A stretch of DNA of 64,000 nt from Paenibacillus tarimensis (GTDB taxonomy: Bacteria > Bacillota > Bacilli > Paenibacillales > Paenibacillaceae), in the NCBI RefSeq assembly GCF_021532315.1, contig NZ_JAKGAO010000031.1:1-64000 (forward strand). Direction: 5' to 3'. Below, piece by piece: positions 47,498 to 56,813 of this stretch (within the stretch, counting starts at the first letter, position 1; each line of letters starts with the position of its first letter). The notes beneath the pieces are model-generated. The model was not told where the DNA came from, did not search any database, and saw nothing but the letters and a program-made list of their open reading frames with translations. The position numbers were made by a program, and so were the translations under genes.

Positions 47498-47574
47498 AAC
47501 TACTCTTCTCCTCCCCGCAACCTGCCCACCCGGGGGCGAAATATAATCATTACTGACTATATCATTACTTCATG

Positions 47575-47605
47575 CCAAAAGAAAAGAGAGCCTTAGGGCC
47601 CTCTT
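47575..47605 (-). terminator. intrinsic terminator of spoVG
   Basis: A 9-bp stem with one G-U pair, CUAA loop, then UUUUCUUUU on the minus strand, shortly after the spoVG stop. Confidence 0.8.
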
Positions 47606-47621
47606 CTCTCATGACACGAAT

Positions 47622-47909
47622 TCACGCACCTTCTTCAATTGCGGTTTCTTCCTCAGTCGCTGCGCGTTCATATTCAGCCAGGACAGCAGCTTGGATTTTC
47701 TCCCGAGTAGTGGAGGAAATCGGATGAGCGATATCACGGAATTCTCCATCCGGAGTACGCTTGCTCGGCATAGCCACGAACATACCATTGTTACCATCGA
47801 TCACGCGAATGTCGTGAACTACAAATTCATTGTCAATGGTGATGGAGGCGATAGCCTTCATTCTTCCTTCGGAATTTACACGGCGGAGTCTAACATCGGT
47901 TATTTGCAC
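47622..47909 (-). CDS. spoVG: regulatory RNA/DNA-binding protein SpoVG
   Basis: 95 residues with the near-invariant core [20 protein letters not shown] ... [31 protein letters not shown]. SpoVG is a small nucleic-acid-binding regulator of sporulation, capsule and virulence genes. The start is GTG at 47909, with GGTGGTG 8 bases upstream. In-frame extension upstream runs through the promoter and is rejected. A SigH promoter precedes it. Confidence 0.95.
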   Translation of the reverse strand: MQITDVRLRRVNSEGRMKAIASITIDNEFVVHDIRVIDGNNGMFVAMPSKRTPDGEFRDIAHPISSTTREKIQAAVLAEYERAATEEETAIEEGA

Positions 47910-47949
47910 TTTGTGTTCACCACCTTTGCCTTTCGAAGACTTGGTGTAT

Positions 47950-47975
47950 AATTCCACATTTCTCCCCCAAATCCT
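47950..47975 (-). promoter_or_regulatory. SigH promoter of spoVG
   Basis: AGGATTT (47969-47975), 14-base spacer, GAATT (47950-47954). This is the same -35, spacing and -10 as the classic B. subtilis spoVG SigH promoter. The upstream region is AT-rich, as in the AbrB-bound region of that promoter. Confidence 0.85.
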
Positions 47976-48036
47976 TCTTGAATTTGGAAAATTTACGCCA
48001 CTTTAATAAGTTTTTTTTGGAGTAAAAAATGGTTCG

Positions 48037-48438
48037 CTACTGTTCGACACCTATCGATGCGATGAGTTCAATTTCGACAAGCACATCCTTCGGAAGACGT
48101 GCCACTTCTACAGTTGAACGTGCCGGCTTGTGCTCGCCAAAGTATTCCGCGTAGATCGCGTTAAGTTCTGCAAACTGATCCATATCCTTAATAAATACCG
48201 TTGCCTTGACTACATCATTCAGTCCGGCCCCTGCAGCTGCAAGAACTGCCTGAAGGTTACGGAATACCTGGTGCGTCTGTTCCGCGATTCCGCCCTCAAC
48301 AAGCGAACCGTCCGGTTTAAGAGGGATTTGCCCCGAGGTGAAGAGCAGACCCCCGATCTTTACCGCCTGTGAATATGGACCAATTGCTGCCGGCGCTTCT
48401 GTCGTAGTCAGCGGAATCGGCTGTTGCTTAGACATCAT
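48037..48438 (-). CDS. ridA: RidA family enamine/imine deaminase
   Basis: Hydrolyses reactive 2-aminoacrylate and related imines. 133 residues with the family segments [17 protein letters not shown] and [21 protein letters not shown] (the arginine binds the substrate carboxylate). B. subtilis YabJ is the homologue and is needed for full PurR control. Located 10 bases after purR. Two adjacent ATGs are possible starts. Confidence 0.95.
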   Translation of the reverse strand: MMSKQQPIPLTTTEAPAAIGPYSQAVKIGGLLFTSGQIPLKPDGSLVEGGIAEQTHQVFRNLQAVLAAAGAGLNDVVKATVFIKDMDQFAELNAIYAEYFGEHKPARSTVEVARLPKDVLVEIELIASIGVEQ

Positions 48439-48448
48439 CTATTCCTCC

Positions 48449-49276
48449 CTACTCATTAAAATAATTACCCGGCACCACAGTCGTGTGCTTGGTCTTCATA
48501 TCAACAGCAGTCAGCTTGGCAAGAGAAATATAATCCTCAAGCAGCCGTTCCTCGATCTCTACTTCTCCCGACTCCACGAACACGCCCACACCAGCAACGG
48601 TTGCATTAAATTCCGTCAGAAGATCGATCATACCCTGCACCGTTCCGCCGGCCTTCATGAAATCGTCAATGATCAGAACTCTGGACCGCTCCTTCAAGGC
48701 ACGTCTTGCCAGCGACATCGTCTGGATACGCTTATTCGATCCGGAAACGTAATTGATGCTGACAGCCGAACCTTCCGTCACTTTATTGTCACGCCGCACT
48801 ATAACAACGGGCAGATTGAGGAAGGTTGCAGTCGAGTATGCCAGCGGGATACCTTTGGTCTCTACGGTCATGATTACGTCAATGTCCCGGTTTGCAAATG
48901 CCGTAGCAAATATACGCCCCACATCGCTCATAACCGACGGCTGCCCAATCATATCGGTCATATACAGATAGCCGCCAGCCAGCACCCTCTCCGGCTGCTC
49001 CAGCTGCTTGCATATGTCCTGAATTGTAGACAAGGCCGCTTGTTTATCAGTCTTTGGAATATACTTCACCCCGCCGGCCGCACCCGCTAGGGTATGCAGC
49101 TCGCCAAGTCCTTCACCTTCGAAAACTTCTTTAATAATCGCCAAATCCTCGCTGATGGAGGATTTTGCAGACTGATAACGGTCTGCAAAGGCTGTCAGCG
49201 AAATTAACGTGTGAGGCCGGGATAACAGGTACTGTGTCATCTCTACCAGCCTTGCGCTCCGCTTTAATTTCTTCAT
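48449..49276 (-). CDS. purR: purine operon repressor PurR
   Basis: PRPP-sensitive repressor of purine genes. 275 residues: N-terminal winged helix (MKKLKRSARLVEMTQYLLSR, 1-75) and a C-terminal phosphoribosyltransferase-like domain with the PRPP motif VLIIDDFMKAGGT. Promoter overlaps two PurBox-like sequences, which suggests autoregulation. Co-transcribed with ridA. Confidence 0.96.
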   Translation of the reverse strand: MKKLKRSARLVEMTQYLLSRPHTLISLTAFADRYQSAKSSISEDLAIIKEVFEGEGLGELHTLAGAAGGVKYIPKTDKQAALSTIQDICKQLEQPERVLAGGYLYMTDMIGQPSVMSDVGRIFATAFANRDIDVIMTVETKGIPLAYSTATFLNLPVVIVRRDNKVTEGSAVSINYVSGSNKRIQTMSLARRALKERSRVLIIDDFMKAGGTVQGMIDLLTEFNATVAGVGVFVESGEVEIEERLLEDYISLAKLTAVDMKTKHTTVVPGNYFNE

Positions 49277-49294
49277 GGGCCCATCTCCCTGATA

Positions 49295-49345
49295 AAAACC
49301 GAATGTTATACAGTCAATATAACATTTTTATACGGTTTTTTACAA
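49295..49345 (-). promoter_or_regulatory. purR promoter with paired PurBox-like operator
   Basis: -35 TTGTAA (49340-49345), spacer 17, -10 TTATAT (49317-49322). Two opposed PurBox-like sequences (49295-49307, 11/13 match to AWWWCCGAACWWT; 49327-49339, weaker) flank a perfect 9-bp inverted repeat (49302-49310 with 49318-49326). The distance between boxes is 19 bases, slightly more than the usual 16-17. Confidence 0.55.
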
Positions 49346-49359
49346 GAAGAACGTAACCT

Positions 49360-50223
49360 TCATGTAAGCATTCTTACCACATATACTTCCTTGCAAAAGC
49401 CCCGCAGTCCATTATAGATTCTGGCCACCTTGGATTCTTTGGATACCAGTCCGAATACAGTAGGTCCGCTTCCTGACATCAGCACGCCGTCAGCACCCAG
49501 CCGGATCATACTTTCCTTCAGCTGTGCGACCTCCGGGTAGAGGCGCAGTGTGACCGTTTCCAATACATTTCCCAGCCTGTCACACACCTCCGAGAAGGAC
49601 CGGTTCCGTATCGCTTCCACCATCCCGGCCGCAGAAGGGTGGCTCTTCAGATCGTCAACACGGAAGCGCCCATACACATCTGCCGTTGAGACATTAATGG
49701 GAGGCTTCGCAAGTATTACCCAACACTGTGGCGGGTTATCGATCGGCTCGAGCTTCTCACCGCGTCCTGTAGCTATTGCTGTCCCGCCGGTTACACAGAA
49801 CGGCACATCCGAGCCAAGCTCTGCTCCAAGCTCGCACAGCTCCTTCTCGGGGATATGAAGGCCCCACAGACGATTTAGCCCGCGCAGCGTAGCAGCCGCA
49901 TCGCTGCTGCCCCCTGCAAGCCCCGCAGCTACGGGAATATGCTTGTCCAGGTGGATATAGACGCCTTGGCGCACCTGGTAACGTTCTTTAATCAGCTTGG
50001 CAGCCTGAAAGGCCAAGTTCTTCTCATCAAGCGGAATGTAACCAGCCTGACTGGAAATAATGATCGTATCCCGCGGCAGTTCCTCCATCTCCAGGCGGTC
50101 TGCCAGATCAACCATAGTCATAATCATCTCGACCTCATGAAATCCATCATTCCGCTTGCCAAGCACATCCAGCAGAAGATTGATTTTGGCCGGCGCTTTC
50201 TCATAGATCTTCATCTTATTCAC
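49360..50223 (-). CDS. ispE: 4-diphosphocytidyl-2-C-methyl-D-erythritol kinase
   Basis: GHMP kinase of the MEP isoprenoid pathway. 287 residues: [16 protein letters not shown] at the N-terminus, ATP loop [17 protein letters not shown], and C-terminal [12 protein letters not shown]. The first in-frame start (GTG 50223) and the ATG three codons later are both possible. Lies between purR and sspF as in B. subtilis. Confidence 0.96.
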   Translation of the reverse strand: MNKMKIYEKAPAKINLLLDVLGKRNDGFHEVEMIMTMVDLADRLEMEELPRDTIIISSQAGYIPLDEKNLAFQAAKLIKERYQVRQGVYIHLDKHIPVAAGLAGGSSDAAATLRGLNRLWGLHIPEKELCELGAELGSDVPFCVTGGTAIATGRGEKLEPIDNPPQCWVILAKPPINVSTADVYGRFRVDDLKSHPSAAGMVEAIRNRSFSEVCDRLGNVLETVTLRLYPEVAQLKESMIRLGADGVLMSGSGPTVFGLVSKESKVARIYNGLRGFCKEVYVVRMLT

Positions 50224-50289
50224 CCGCTCGCCTTATCTCCACTAAAACGATCTTGTACTTCATGCTATTATAACAAATGACGTATGTAA

Positions 50290-50335
50290 AAGCGAAAGAA
50301 CGGCCCATCCGCGTATAACGCGTAAAGGCCGTTCA
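50290..50335 (-). terminator. intrinsic terminator of sspF
   Basis: Outer arms 50298-50305 and 50328-50335 with an inner CGCG/CGCG stem. The minus strand continues UUUCGCUUUU. Confidence 0.7.
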
Positions 50336-50356
50336 TTCATAAGACGGATATCGAAG

Positions 50357-50551
50357 CTACTGCCGATTCGGATTACTGCTCCCTTGAGCGGACTGCTCAG
50401 CAAGCTGAATAGCCCGTTTGACCATATTTCCTGCATCTTTTGCACGAATACCGCCCCAACCTTCCTTCTGAACGGTATCGTAGAAGCCAAGATCCTTGGC
50501 AAGCTCATACTTAAGCTGCTCGGACATCACACTGCGTCTTCTGCGGCTCAT
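50357..50551 (-). CDS. sspF: small acid-soluble spore protein, SspF type
   Basis: 64 residues of the alpha/beta-type SASP-like family: [44 protein letters not shown], with the conserved [11 protein letters not shown]. SASPs coat spore DNA or support spore properties in the forespore under SigG control. Same position next to veg as in B. subtilis. Confidence 0.95.
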   Translation of the reverse strand: MSRRRRSVMSEQLKYELAKDLGFYDTVQKEGWGGIRAKDAGNMVKRAIQLAEQSAQGSSNPNRQ

Positions 50552-50645
50552 ATTATGTGGGCCTCCTTCTCTGCATTGTCATGCTGAAAGCTGTCCCCTA
50601 CATAATATGCGCCGCCGGCATGCCTAACATGCGGGAGCAATCCAG

Positions 50646-50921
50646 TCAGTGCTGAATATAGGTGATACGAACCTGCCCTTCGTCATTAACCACCGTTACT
50701 TCAACCGATTCCGTTAATATGTCAGCATAACTGTAAGAAACACGCTTGAAGGCGTGCTGGTCTTGATCGAGTTTGACGATGAAAACAGATGGGTAGATTT
50801 CTTCCAACACACCGGTACGTTCAATGGTCTTCCGTCGGCCGCCATTGGCCCGAAGACAAATCTTGGAACCCACATGTGCCTCTAAGTTTCGTTTAATTTC
50901 CAACAGCGCATTTTTTGCCAT
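50646..50921 (-). CDS. veg: Veg protein, biofilm-related
   Basis: 91 residues, highly conserved in Firmicutes (MAKNALLEIKRNLEAHVGSK, RRKTIERTGVLEEIYPSVFIVKLD). In B. subtilis Veg stimulates matrix gene expression by inhibiting SinR. It is expressed from two tandem consensus promoters here, predicting very high vegetative expression. Confidence 0.95.
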   Translation of the reverse strand: MAKNALLEIKRNLEAHVGSKICLRANGGRRKTIERTGVLEEIYPSVFIVKLDQDQHAFKRVSYSYADILTESVEVTVVNDEGQVRITYIQH

Positions 50922-50948
50922 TGTCCACTACCACCTCTTTCCTTGTCC

Positions 50949-51019
50949 ATTATACCGGACAAAGAGGGTGGTGTCAAATGAAGCAAATAATTATAACAAC
51001 CAACCAAATAATCTGTCAA
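50949..51019 (-). promoter_or_regulatory. tandem consensus SigA promoters of veg
   Basis: Upstream promoter: TTGACA (51014-51019), spacer 18, TATAAT (50990-50995). Downstream promoter: TTGACA (50972-50977), spacer 17, TATAAT (50949-50954). Both hexamers are perfect in both. B. subtilis veg likewise has two promoters. Confidence 0.9.
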
Positions 51020-51075
51020 CGGGCATTTTGCCTTTTTTAGCGTAAATTATGCATTGAGTACTTAAAAAAGCCTCG

Positions 51076-51966
51076 TTAGCGCCCTTGGGCTATAGCCTTT
51101 ACTTGTTTGGGCCTGGGCATACCTACCCGGTAAGTCCCTGATGTCTCAATTCCCCCAACCCCCGCCGCACCGCTAATCGTTCCGTAGATGGCATCATTAA
51201 GGCTAATCGTTTCGCGTATCGGTGTTTGACTTGCTTTAACCGCTATATACACAGGATCCAGCGCATGAATCAGAATCCGGTCCGGTGAGCTTGCAAAATT
51301 AGCACCTGCCTGCAGCAGCGCTTCAAAGTGCGATTGACAGGCACCTGCTATAATAATCAAGCTGTCCCGGTTATGGTCATAATTCCTTGCAACCCGTACA
51401 GCATTGACAAAGTTTTGAGAATTCTTGTAACTGCTCAGCTGCTGCAAATTAGGCTCTGGCCGATTCTTCAGCAGACCATCATGACCCGTGATTACAATAA
51501 TATCCGGCTGCAGACTCGGTAGAAGCTGTTGAAGCAGACCGGGCATCTGGGATTCGTGGGCATGAAGGCCCTGTGCGGGAACACGCATATGGTTATATAG
51601 CTGCATGCTTTTTCTAAGGTAACTGCCATCACCGTCCAGATGGAGTACCTTGCCGGGTACTTCAAAATAGGGACCCCCTCCCTTGGGCATACCCGGCCGC
51701 GGCCCGTAGTACATACTCCGCTGCTCTTCAAGCCTGGCTGTCTGCTGCTGAATCCGACGCATCGTCTCGTTCACTTTAATCTTCACTTCCTGTGATGCCC
51801 CCGTCTGCTCCGGGTTAGCAATCACATCCAGATCACCAAGCGGTGCATCCGCTAACAGCCTGTAATCGATTCCTTTCAGTATAGCGGAATGCTGCCAGAA
51901 TGATTCAATACGGAACAGAACATCGCCGCCGTACGATTTACGCACGACATAATCCCCTTGCTTCAT
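51076..51966 (-). CDS. yabG: sporulation-specific protease YabG
   Basis: 296 residues of the peptidase family U57, which processes coat proteins such as SpoIVA and YeeK in late sporulation. Recognisable segments are MKQGDYVVRKSYGGDVLFRI, VLHLDGDGSYLRKSM, IVITGHDGLLK and ACQSHFEALLQAGANFASSP. Transcribed alone between a small membrane-protein gene and veg. Confidence 0.95.
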   Translation of the reverse strand: MKQGDYVVRKSYGGDVLFRIESFWQHSAILKGIDYRLLADAPLGDLDVIANPEQTGASQEVKIKVNETMRRIQQQTARLEEQRSMYYGPRPGMPKGGGPYFEVPGKVLHLDGDGSYLRKSMQLYNHMRVPAQGLHAHESQMPGLLQQLLPSLQPDIIVITGHDGLLKNRPEPNLQQLSSYKNSQNFVNAVRVARNYDHNRDSLIIIAGACQSHFEALLQAGANFASSPDRILIHALDPVYIAVKASQTPIRETISLNDAIYGTISGAAGVGGIETSGTYRVGMPRPKQVKAIAQGR

Positions 51967-52033
51967 GAGCCTATCACCTCTTCGTCTATCCTATGGGATA
52001 ATAGCCCGTTTGGTGTTTGGTATTCAGGCACAA

Positions 52034-52072
52034 TAAAAGCCCCATCATCCTTTCTTACAGGATGTGGAGCTC
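52034..52072 (-). terminator. intrinsic terminator of the 124-aa membrane protein gene
   Basis: The stem pairs 52038-52051 with 52059-52071 (two mismatches) and is followed by UUUUAUU on the minus strand. Confidence 0.75.
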
Positions 52073-52087
52073 TCGCTGATACCCGTT

Positions 52088-52462
52088 TTACCGCCTTACG
52101 GAGAACGGCTGATGAGGTTCAGGATGCATGCCTGGATGGGGCCCAGCGGCAGCCTGACATTGGCGGTTTATGTATTCTGCTTGATGCAGGGAATCAAACA
52201 AGGTCACGACATAGATGACCGGGATCATAAGGGACAGGAACACAATCGCGAGTACCTTAAGTGGAATATCATTCATTCCGGCAAAGACCAGCATAACAAT
52301 ATTGCTGATGAGCAGCACCATAAAGGCAAGACCTCTTGGCAGCTCACCGAGATAGAGATGACCTGTTCCCGGCAGCATCAGAGACAGCATCGCCGCAGCG
52401 GCCTTGCTGCGCTTGCGTATCATGACGGGCGCCGGTTCTCCAACATGTACATACGAATCCAC
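52088..52462 (-). CDS. small membrane protein with TM2-like hairpin
   Basis: 124 residues with three hydrophobic segments (about 22-40, 44-62, 66-90). The first contains PGTGHLYLGELPRGLAF, the PGxGHxYxG pattern seen in TM2-like and DUF5683-like proteins. The C-terminus is Pro/His-rich. Not present at this place in B. subtilis. Function unknown. Its own terminator suggests a monocistronic unit between rsmA and yabG. Confidence 0.7.
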   Translation of the reverse strand: MDSYVHVGEPAPVMIRKRSKAAAAMLSLMLPGTGHLYLGELPRGLAFMVLLISNIVMLVFAGMNDIPLKVLAIVFLSLMIPVIYVVTLFDSLHQAEYINRQCQAAAGPHPGMHPEPHQPFSVRR

Positions 52463-52589
52463 CCTACTATCACCTCCATTCGTCTCACGGCCTCTAGCCT
52501 AGAAGCCCTTCCTTAATTTAGAATACCCTATATTCCGGATTCATAGCTCAGCCTGAGGTTCAGTCTTAAACTGGACTTAAGTCGGGCTC

Positions 52590-54039
<1,450 letters not shown>

Positions 54040-54166
54040 GGAAAAATCCTTTCAAAAAAGCCTGCCCTTATGCAACCTAAGGGTAGCCTAGATCGTCTAA
54101 TGCTATACATGAAACTAACCCTGTGCCGCTACTGGCTAGTATACAGGACTGTCTGTCTAAATCACA

Positions 54167-54201
54167 GAAAAACCTCCAGCACAGCCATCCCCTGCCGGAG
54201 G
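54167..54201 (-). terminator. intrinsic terminator of the G5/3D protein gene
   Basis: A 9-bp stem with one G-U pair (54173-54181 with 54193-54201) is followed by five U on the minus strand. Confidence 0.85.
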
Positions 54202-54238
54202 ATAAAACTGCGCATAGAGGTTTATAGATGATACCGGT

Positions 54239-55390
54239 TTAGCTTGCCGATGGTTTGTTCGGGCCAAGGACATACACGGTGTAACCCTTTTTTCTGCCGA
54301 ACTTCAATGCATAAGACTCACTGTCAAAATAGACATCAATCTTATTGCCTTTGATGGCACTACCAGTGTCTTCCGCACGGCGGAAGCCAATGCCCTCAAT
54401 GTAGACCCACCAGCCGATCGGAATAACCTTCGGATCAACTGCTATCGTCCGCCCTTCCTTCACGCGGGCTCCGGAAGCCGTTATACCATACTGAGGATGG
54501 TTTTCGCTCTTGCCGGTTGAAGCCACGCCGGCCGAGTAGGCCGTTAAGGTGACGTTCTTAAGTACCTTCTTGGACTTAAACGATACGCCTTGCTTGGTTA
54601 CAGTAGCACCTGCACTCGATGATTGCGCCGTCAGGATCTCAACCTTTGGTTCCGGTTTCTTCGTACCGACTGCCACGATGTGATCCCGCTTAGACGTCTC
54701 CATATATTTGGTGACGAGCCGGTTTTCGACCAGCTGTCCGTCCTCGTATACTTTTTCGAATTGTTTAACGATAAGCCCTTCCTGACCCTCTTGAACGACC
54801 TTCTGCTGGCCGACCTCAAGATTAGGATCTTTGCGCTTCACCACAGTGAAAGGCATCGTATGTTCGGTTTCGGTCAACTTCTTGTCGACACGGGTAACCG
54901 ATACAGCCATATGGGCTTTAAGCTCAGCATTCAAGGCCGGGAAAACCTTATCCTGCTCGCGAATCGCAATATTTGATTGCTCGATCGCTGCCCCAACTGT
55001 TTTTCCTGTCGTGTAGAACGTTTTTGATTTCCCGTCAGCCTTTACGGTTACTTGTACAGCTTGGTCGATGACAACCTGGTCTCCATCCTTCACTGGCGCA
55101 TCCAGCGGATGTGACACCTTATCATGCGGACCAACCGTAATGGCCTGTTCATCCAGTAGGCGTTGCAGGACCCATTGCTTCGTAGAAACAACGGTTTCTT
55201 GTCCATTAACTACTACGGAGACGCTCTTATCAGCCGTTCCGTACAACAACACCAAAAACATGAAAGTCATAGCGATTGAGATAATTCCACTTAAAAGAAT
55301 CAAACGCAAGTTTTCATGCTTCCATCGCAATGCGAAAGTCATGCTGGATGATCGTTTACCATGGGATTCCTTGATTTGGAAAGCGCCCAC
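54239..55390 (-). CDS. yabE: cell-wall-active G5/3D domain protein (YabE-like)
   Basis: 383 residues related to resuscitation-promoting and Sps factors. N-terminal transmembrane anchor (about 30-50), two DUF348-type repeats (about 55-170, for example VVVNGQETVVSTKQWVLQRLLDE), a G5 domain (about 175-255), and a C-terminal 3D domain with its conserved aspartates (AVDPKVIPIGWWVYIEG ... AEDTGSAIKGNKIDVYFDS), probably a lytic transglycosylase-like fold. Start is GTG at 55390 with AGGAGG 9 bases upstream. Controlled by a c-di-AMP riboswitch in its leader. Confidence 0.92.
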   Translation of the reverse strand: MGAFQIKESHGKRSSSMTFALRWKHENLRLILLSGIISIAMTFMFLVLLYGTADKSVSVVVNGQETVVSTKQWVLQRLLDEQAITVGPHDKVSHPLDAPVKDGDQVVIDQAVQVTVKADGKSKTFYTTGKTVGAAIEQSNIAIREQDKVFPALNAELKAHMAVSVTRVDKKLTETEHTMPFTVVKRKDPNLEVGQQKVVQEGQEGLIVKQFEKVYEDGQLVENRLVTKYMETSKRDHIVAVGTKKPEPKVEILTAQSSSAGATVTKQGVSFKSKKVLKNVTLTAYSAGVASTGKSENHPQYGITASGARVKEGRTIAVDPKVIPIGWWVYIEGIGFRRAEDTGSAIKGNKIDVYFDSESYALKFGRKKGYTVYVLGPNKPSAS

Positions 55391-55544
55391 TTCTTCGGTC
55401 CTCCTTCATAGCCCCGCCGCCCTAGAGTGACATGAGTATAAATGACGCGACTATTGGTAGTATGCGTGCAAGCACGCTGTTCCAGTTACACCGCAAAGCC
55501 CCACCCCCATGATGAAAACCTATGACGTCCTTTTACGTATTATT

Positions 55545-55590
55545 CAAAAAATAAAAGAAGCCGACGTCAGAGGATCCTTCGTGGCTTCCG
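55545..55590 (-). terminator. expression-platform terminator of the c-di-AMP riboswitch
   Basis: Arms GAAGCC (55583-55588 read on minus) and GGCTTC (55557-55562) flank an inner AGGATCCT. The minus strand then reads UUUUAUUUUUU. It lies about 45 bases after the aptamer and about 160 bases before the GTG of the cell-wall gene. Confidence 0.8.
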
Positions 55591-55633
55591 GCAGGAATGG
55601 ATTCATAGGCTAGTGGATGCACGAGATCTCTCT

Positions 55634-55826
55634 ATGAACGCTTACGAGGTTAGCTGTCGGGTTCGGGCAAGAGAGCCGCCCTAATGATCAACGCCCAGCC
55701 AATATGATGACCGGATCGTCTTACAAATTCACCCCTAGAAGAATTCAAATACAGTCCTTGCCCGTGGGTTAGGCAAAAGGATGTATCGGTTCCCCCGCTC
55801 TCCATACGGAGATTAAGCGCAACTGG
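55634..55826 (-). ncRNA. c-di-AMP (ydaO/yuaA) riboswitch aptamer
   Basis: The minus strand carries the family's conserved blocks in order: GCGCTTAATCTC, AGCGGGGGAACC, TAGGGGTGAATT and, at the 3' end, CCCGAACCCGACAGCTAACC followed by TCGTAAGCG. The first (55814-55824) and last (55634-55644) blocks pair to close P1. A promoter lies just upstream and an intrinsic terminator downstream. In this class c-di-AMP binding turns expression off. A 64-codon ORF inside it is an artefact. Confidence 0.92.
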
Positions 55827-55858
55827 AAATGGATACAAACTCAAAAGCTCTGAGAAGA

Positions 55859-55888
55859 ATCATACCGTCTTTGGACCAGCATTGTAAA
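55859..55888 (-). promoter_or_regulatory. promoter of the riboswitch-controlled yabE gene
   Basis: -35 TTTACA (55883-55888), spacer 18, -10 TATGAT (55859-55864). Transcription would begin near 55852, just before the aptamer. Confidence 0.75.
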
Positions 55889-55922
55889 GAACGCGAAAAA
55901 GACGATTTAAAGCTTATTTAAG

Positions 55923-56012
55923 GAAAATCACGCAAAAAAGTCGCGATTCGGCGAAGTAAAATCACTTTTTTCACCGTATAGGTCGCTTTTTCTAACCTTT
56001 TTACGTGATTTC
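55923..56012. repeat. long imperfect inverted repeat after tatD
   Basis: Arms of about 16-18 bases (55923-55940 and 55997-56012: AAATCACG then A/T run, and its complement) enclose a 56-base AT-rich centre that itself contains GCGAC/GTCGC-like repeats. It could act as a tatD terminator or be a copy of a small palindromic repeat family. Confidence 0.5.
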
Positions 56013-56013
56013 G

Positions 56014-56778
56014 CTAGAGGCCAAACAAAATTTTGGCATTATCCGTTGTTATTTTTTCAATTTCCTTCCTGTCTTTACCTAATATTACCGCAGCCGCATC
56101 TGCTACATAAGCCACGTAGGCAGACTCATTTCGTTTGCCCCGATAAGGCTCCGGAGACAGGTAGGGAGAATCTGTTTCGATCAAGAGCCGGTCTTCCGGC
56201 ACCTTGGCGAGCACTTCCTTAGGCACCCTGGCATTCTTGAAGGTAACCGGTCCCCCAAAGGAGATATAGAAATTCATGTCCAGGCACTGCTTGGCCGTTT
56301 CCCAGCTTCCCGAGAAGCAGTGCATGACCCCTCCCACCTCTTCAGCCTTTTCCTCACGCAGGATACGAACCACATCTTCGTGCGCATCCCGGTTATGAAT
56401 GACAATCGGTTTTCCTACCCGCTTAGCCAGCTGGATTTGTTTGCGAAATACTTCATGCTGAACATCCTTGGGGGATGTATCCCAGTGATAATCCAGACCA
56501 ATTTCTCCAATAGCAACTACCTTAGGATGGGCGGATAACCGCTCGATCCACTCCAAATCCTCTTCCCGCATATGTATGCTCTCGACCGGGTGCCAGCCGA
56601 TAACCGCGTATATAAATTCATATTTCTCAGCCAGCTCCATAGTGGACGGAATGGTCTCTCTATCGAAGCCGACATTGATCATGATTTCGACACCAGCTTC
56701 TCTCGCCCGCTGAATAGCAGCTTCCCGGTCGTTGTCAAATTTCTTGGAATCCAGATGGGTATGCGTGTCGATTAACAT
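56014..56778 (-). CDS. tatD: TatD-family metal-dependent DNase
   Basis: 254-residue TIM-barrel hydrolase (YabD/TatD). Metal ligands are in IDTHTHLD at the N-terminus, GEIGLDYHW, the IHNRDAHED loop, MHCFSGS and the final ETDSPYLSPEP. Likely 3'-5' exonuclease or deoxyribonuclease in the cytosol. In B. subtilis it follows metS. Here the upstream gene is an HD phosphohydrolase. Confidence 0.95.
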   Translation of the reverse strand: MLIDTHTHLDSKKFDNDREAAIQRAREAGVEIMINVGFDRETIPSTMELAEKYEFIYAVIGWHPVESIHMREEDLEWIERLSAHPKVVAIGEIGLDYHWDTSPKDVQHEVFRKQIQLAKRVGKPIVIHNRDAHEDVVRILREEKAEEVGGVMHCFSGSWETAKQCLDMNFYISFGGPVTFKNARVPKEVLAKVPEDRLLIETDSPYLSPEPYRGKRNESAYVAYVADAAAVILGKDRKEIEKITTDNAKILFGL

Positions 56779-56813
56779 AGGTTCTTGGCTCCTCTATTCT
56801 GTCGATTTAGCAT

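Noticed and set aside
49294-49341. Inverted repeat read as the ispE terminator
   Set aside because: ispE lies upstream in transcription and its stop is at 49360, so some terminator role is possible. The overlap with the purR promoter and PurBox match favours an operator.
55650-55844. 64-codon minus-strand ORF
   Set aside because: It coincides with the conserved blocks of the c-di-AMP riboswitch; the sequence is explained by RNA structure.
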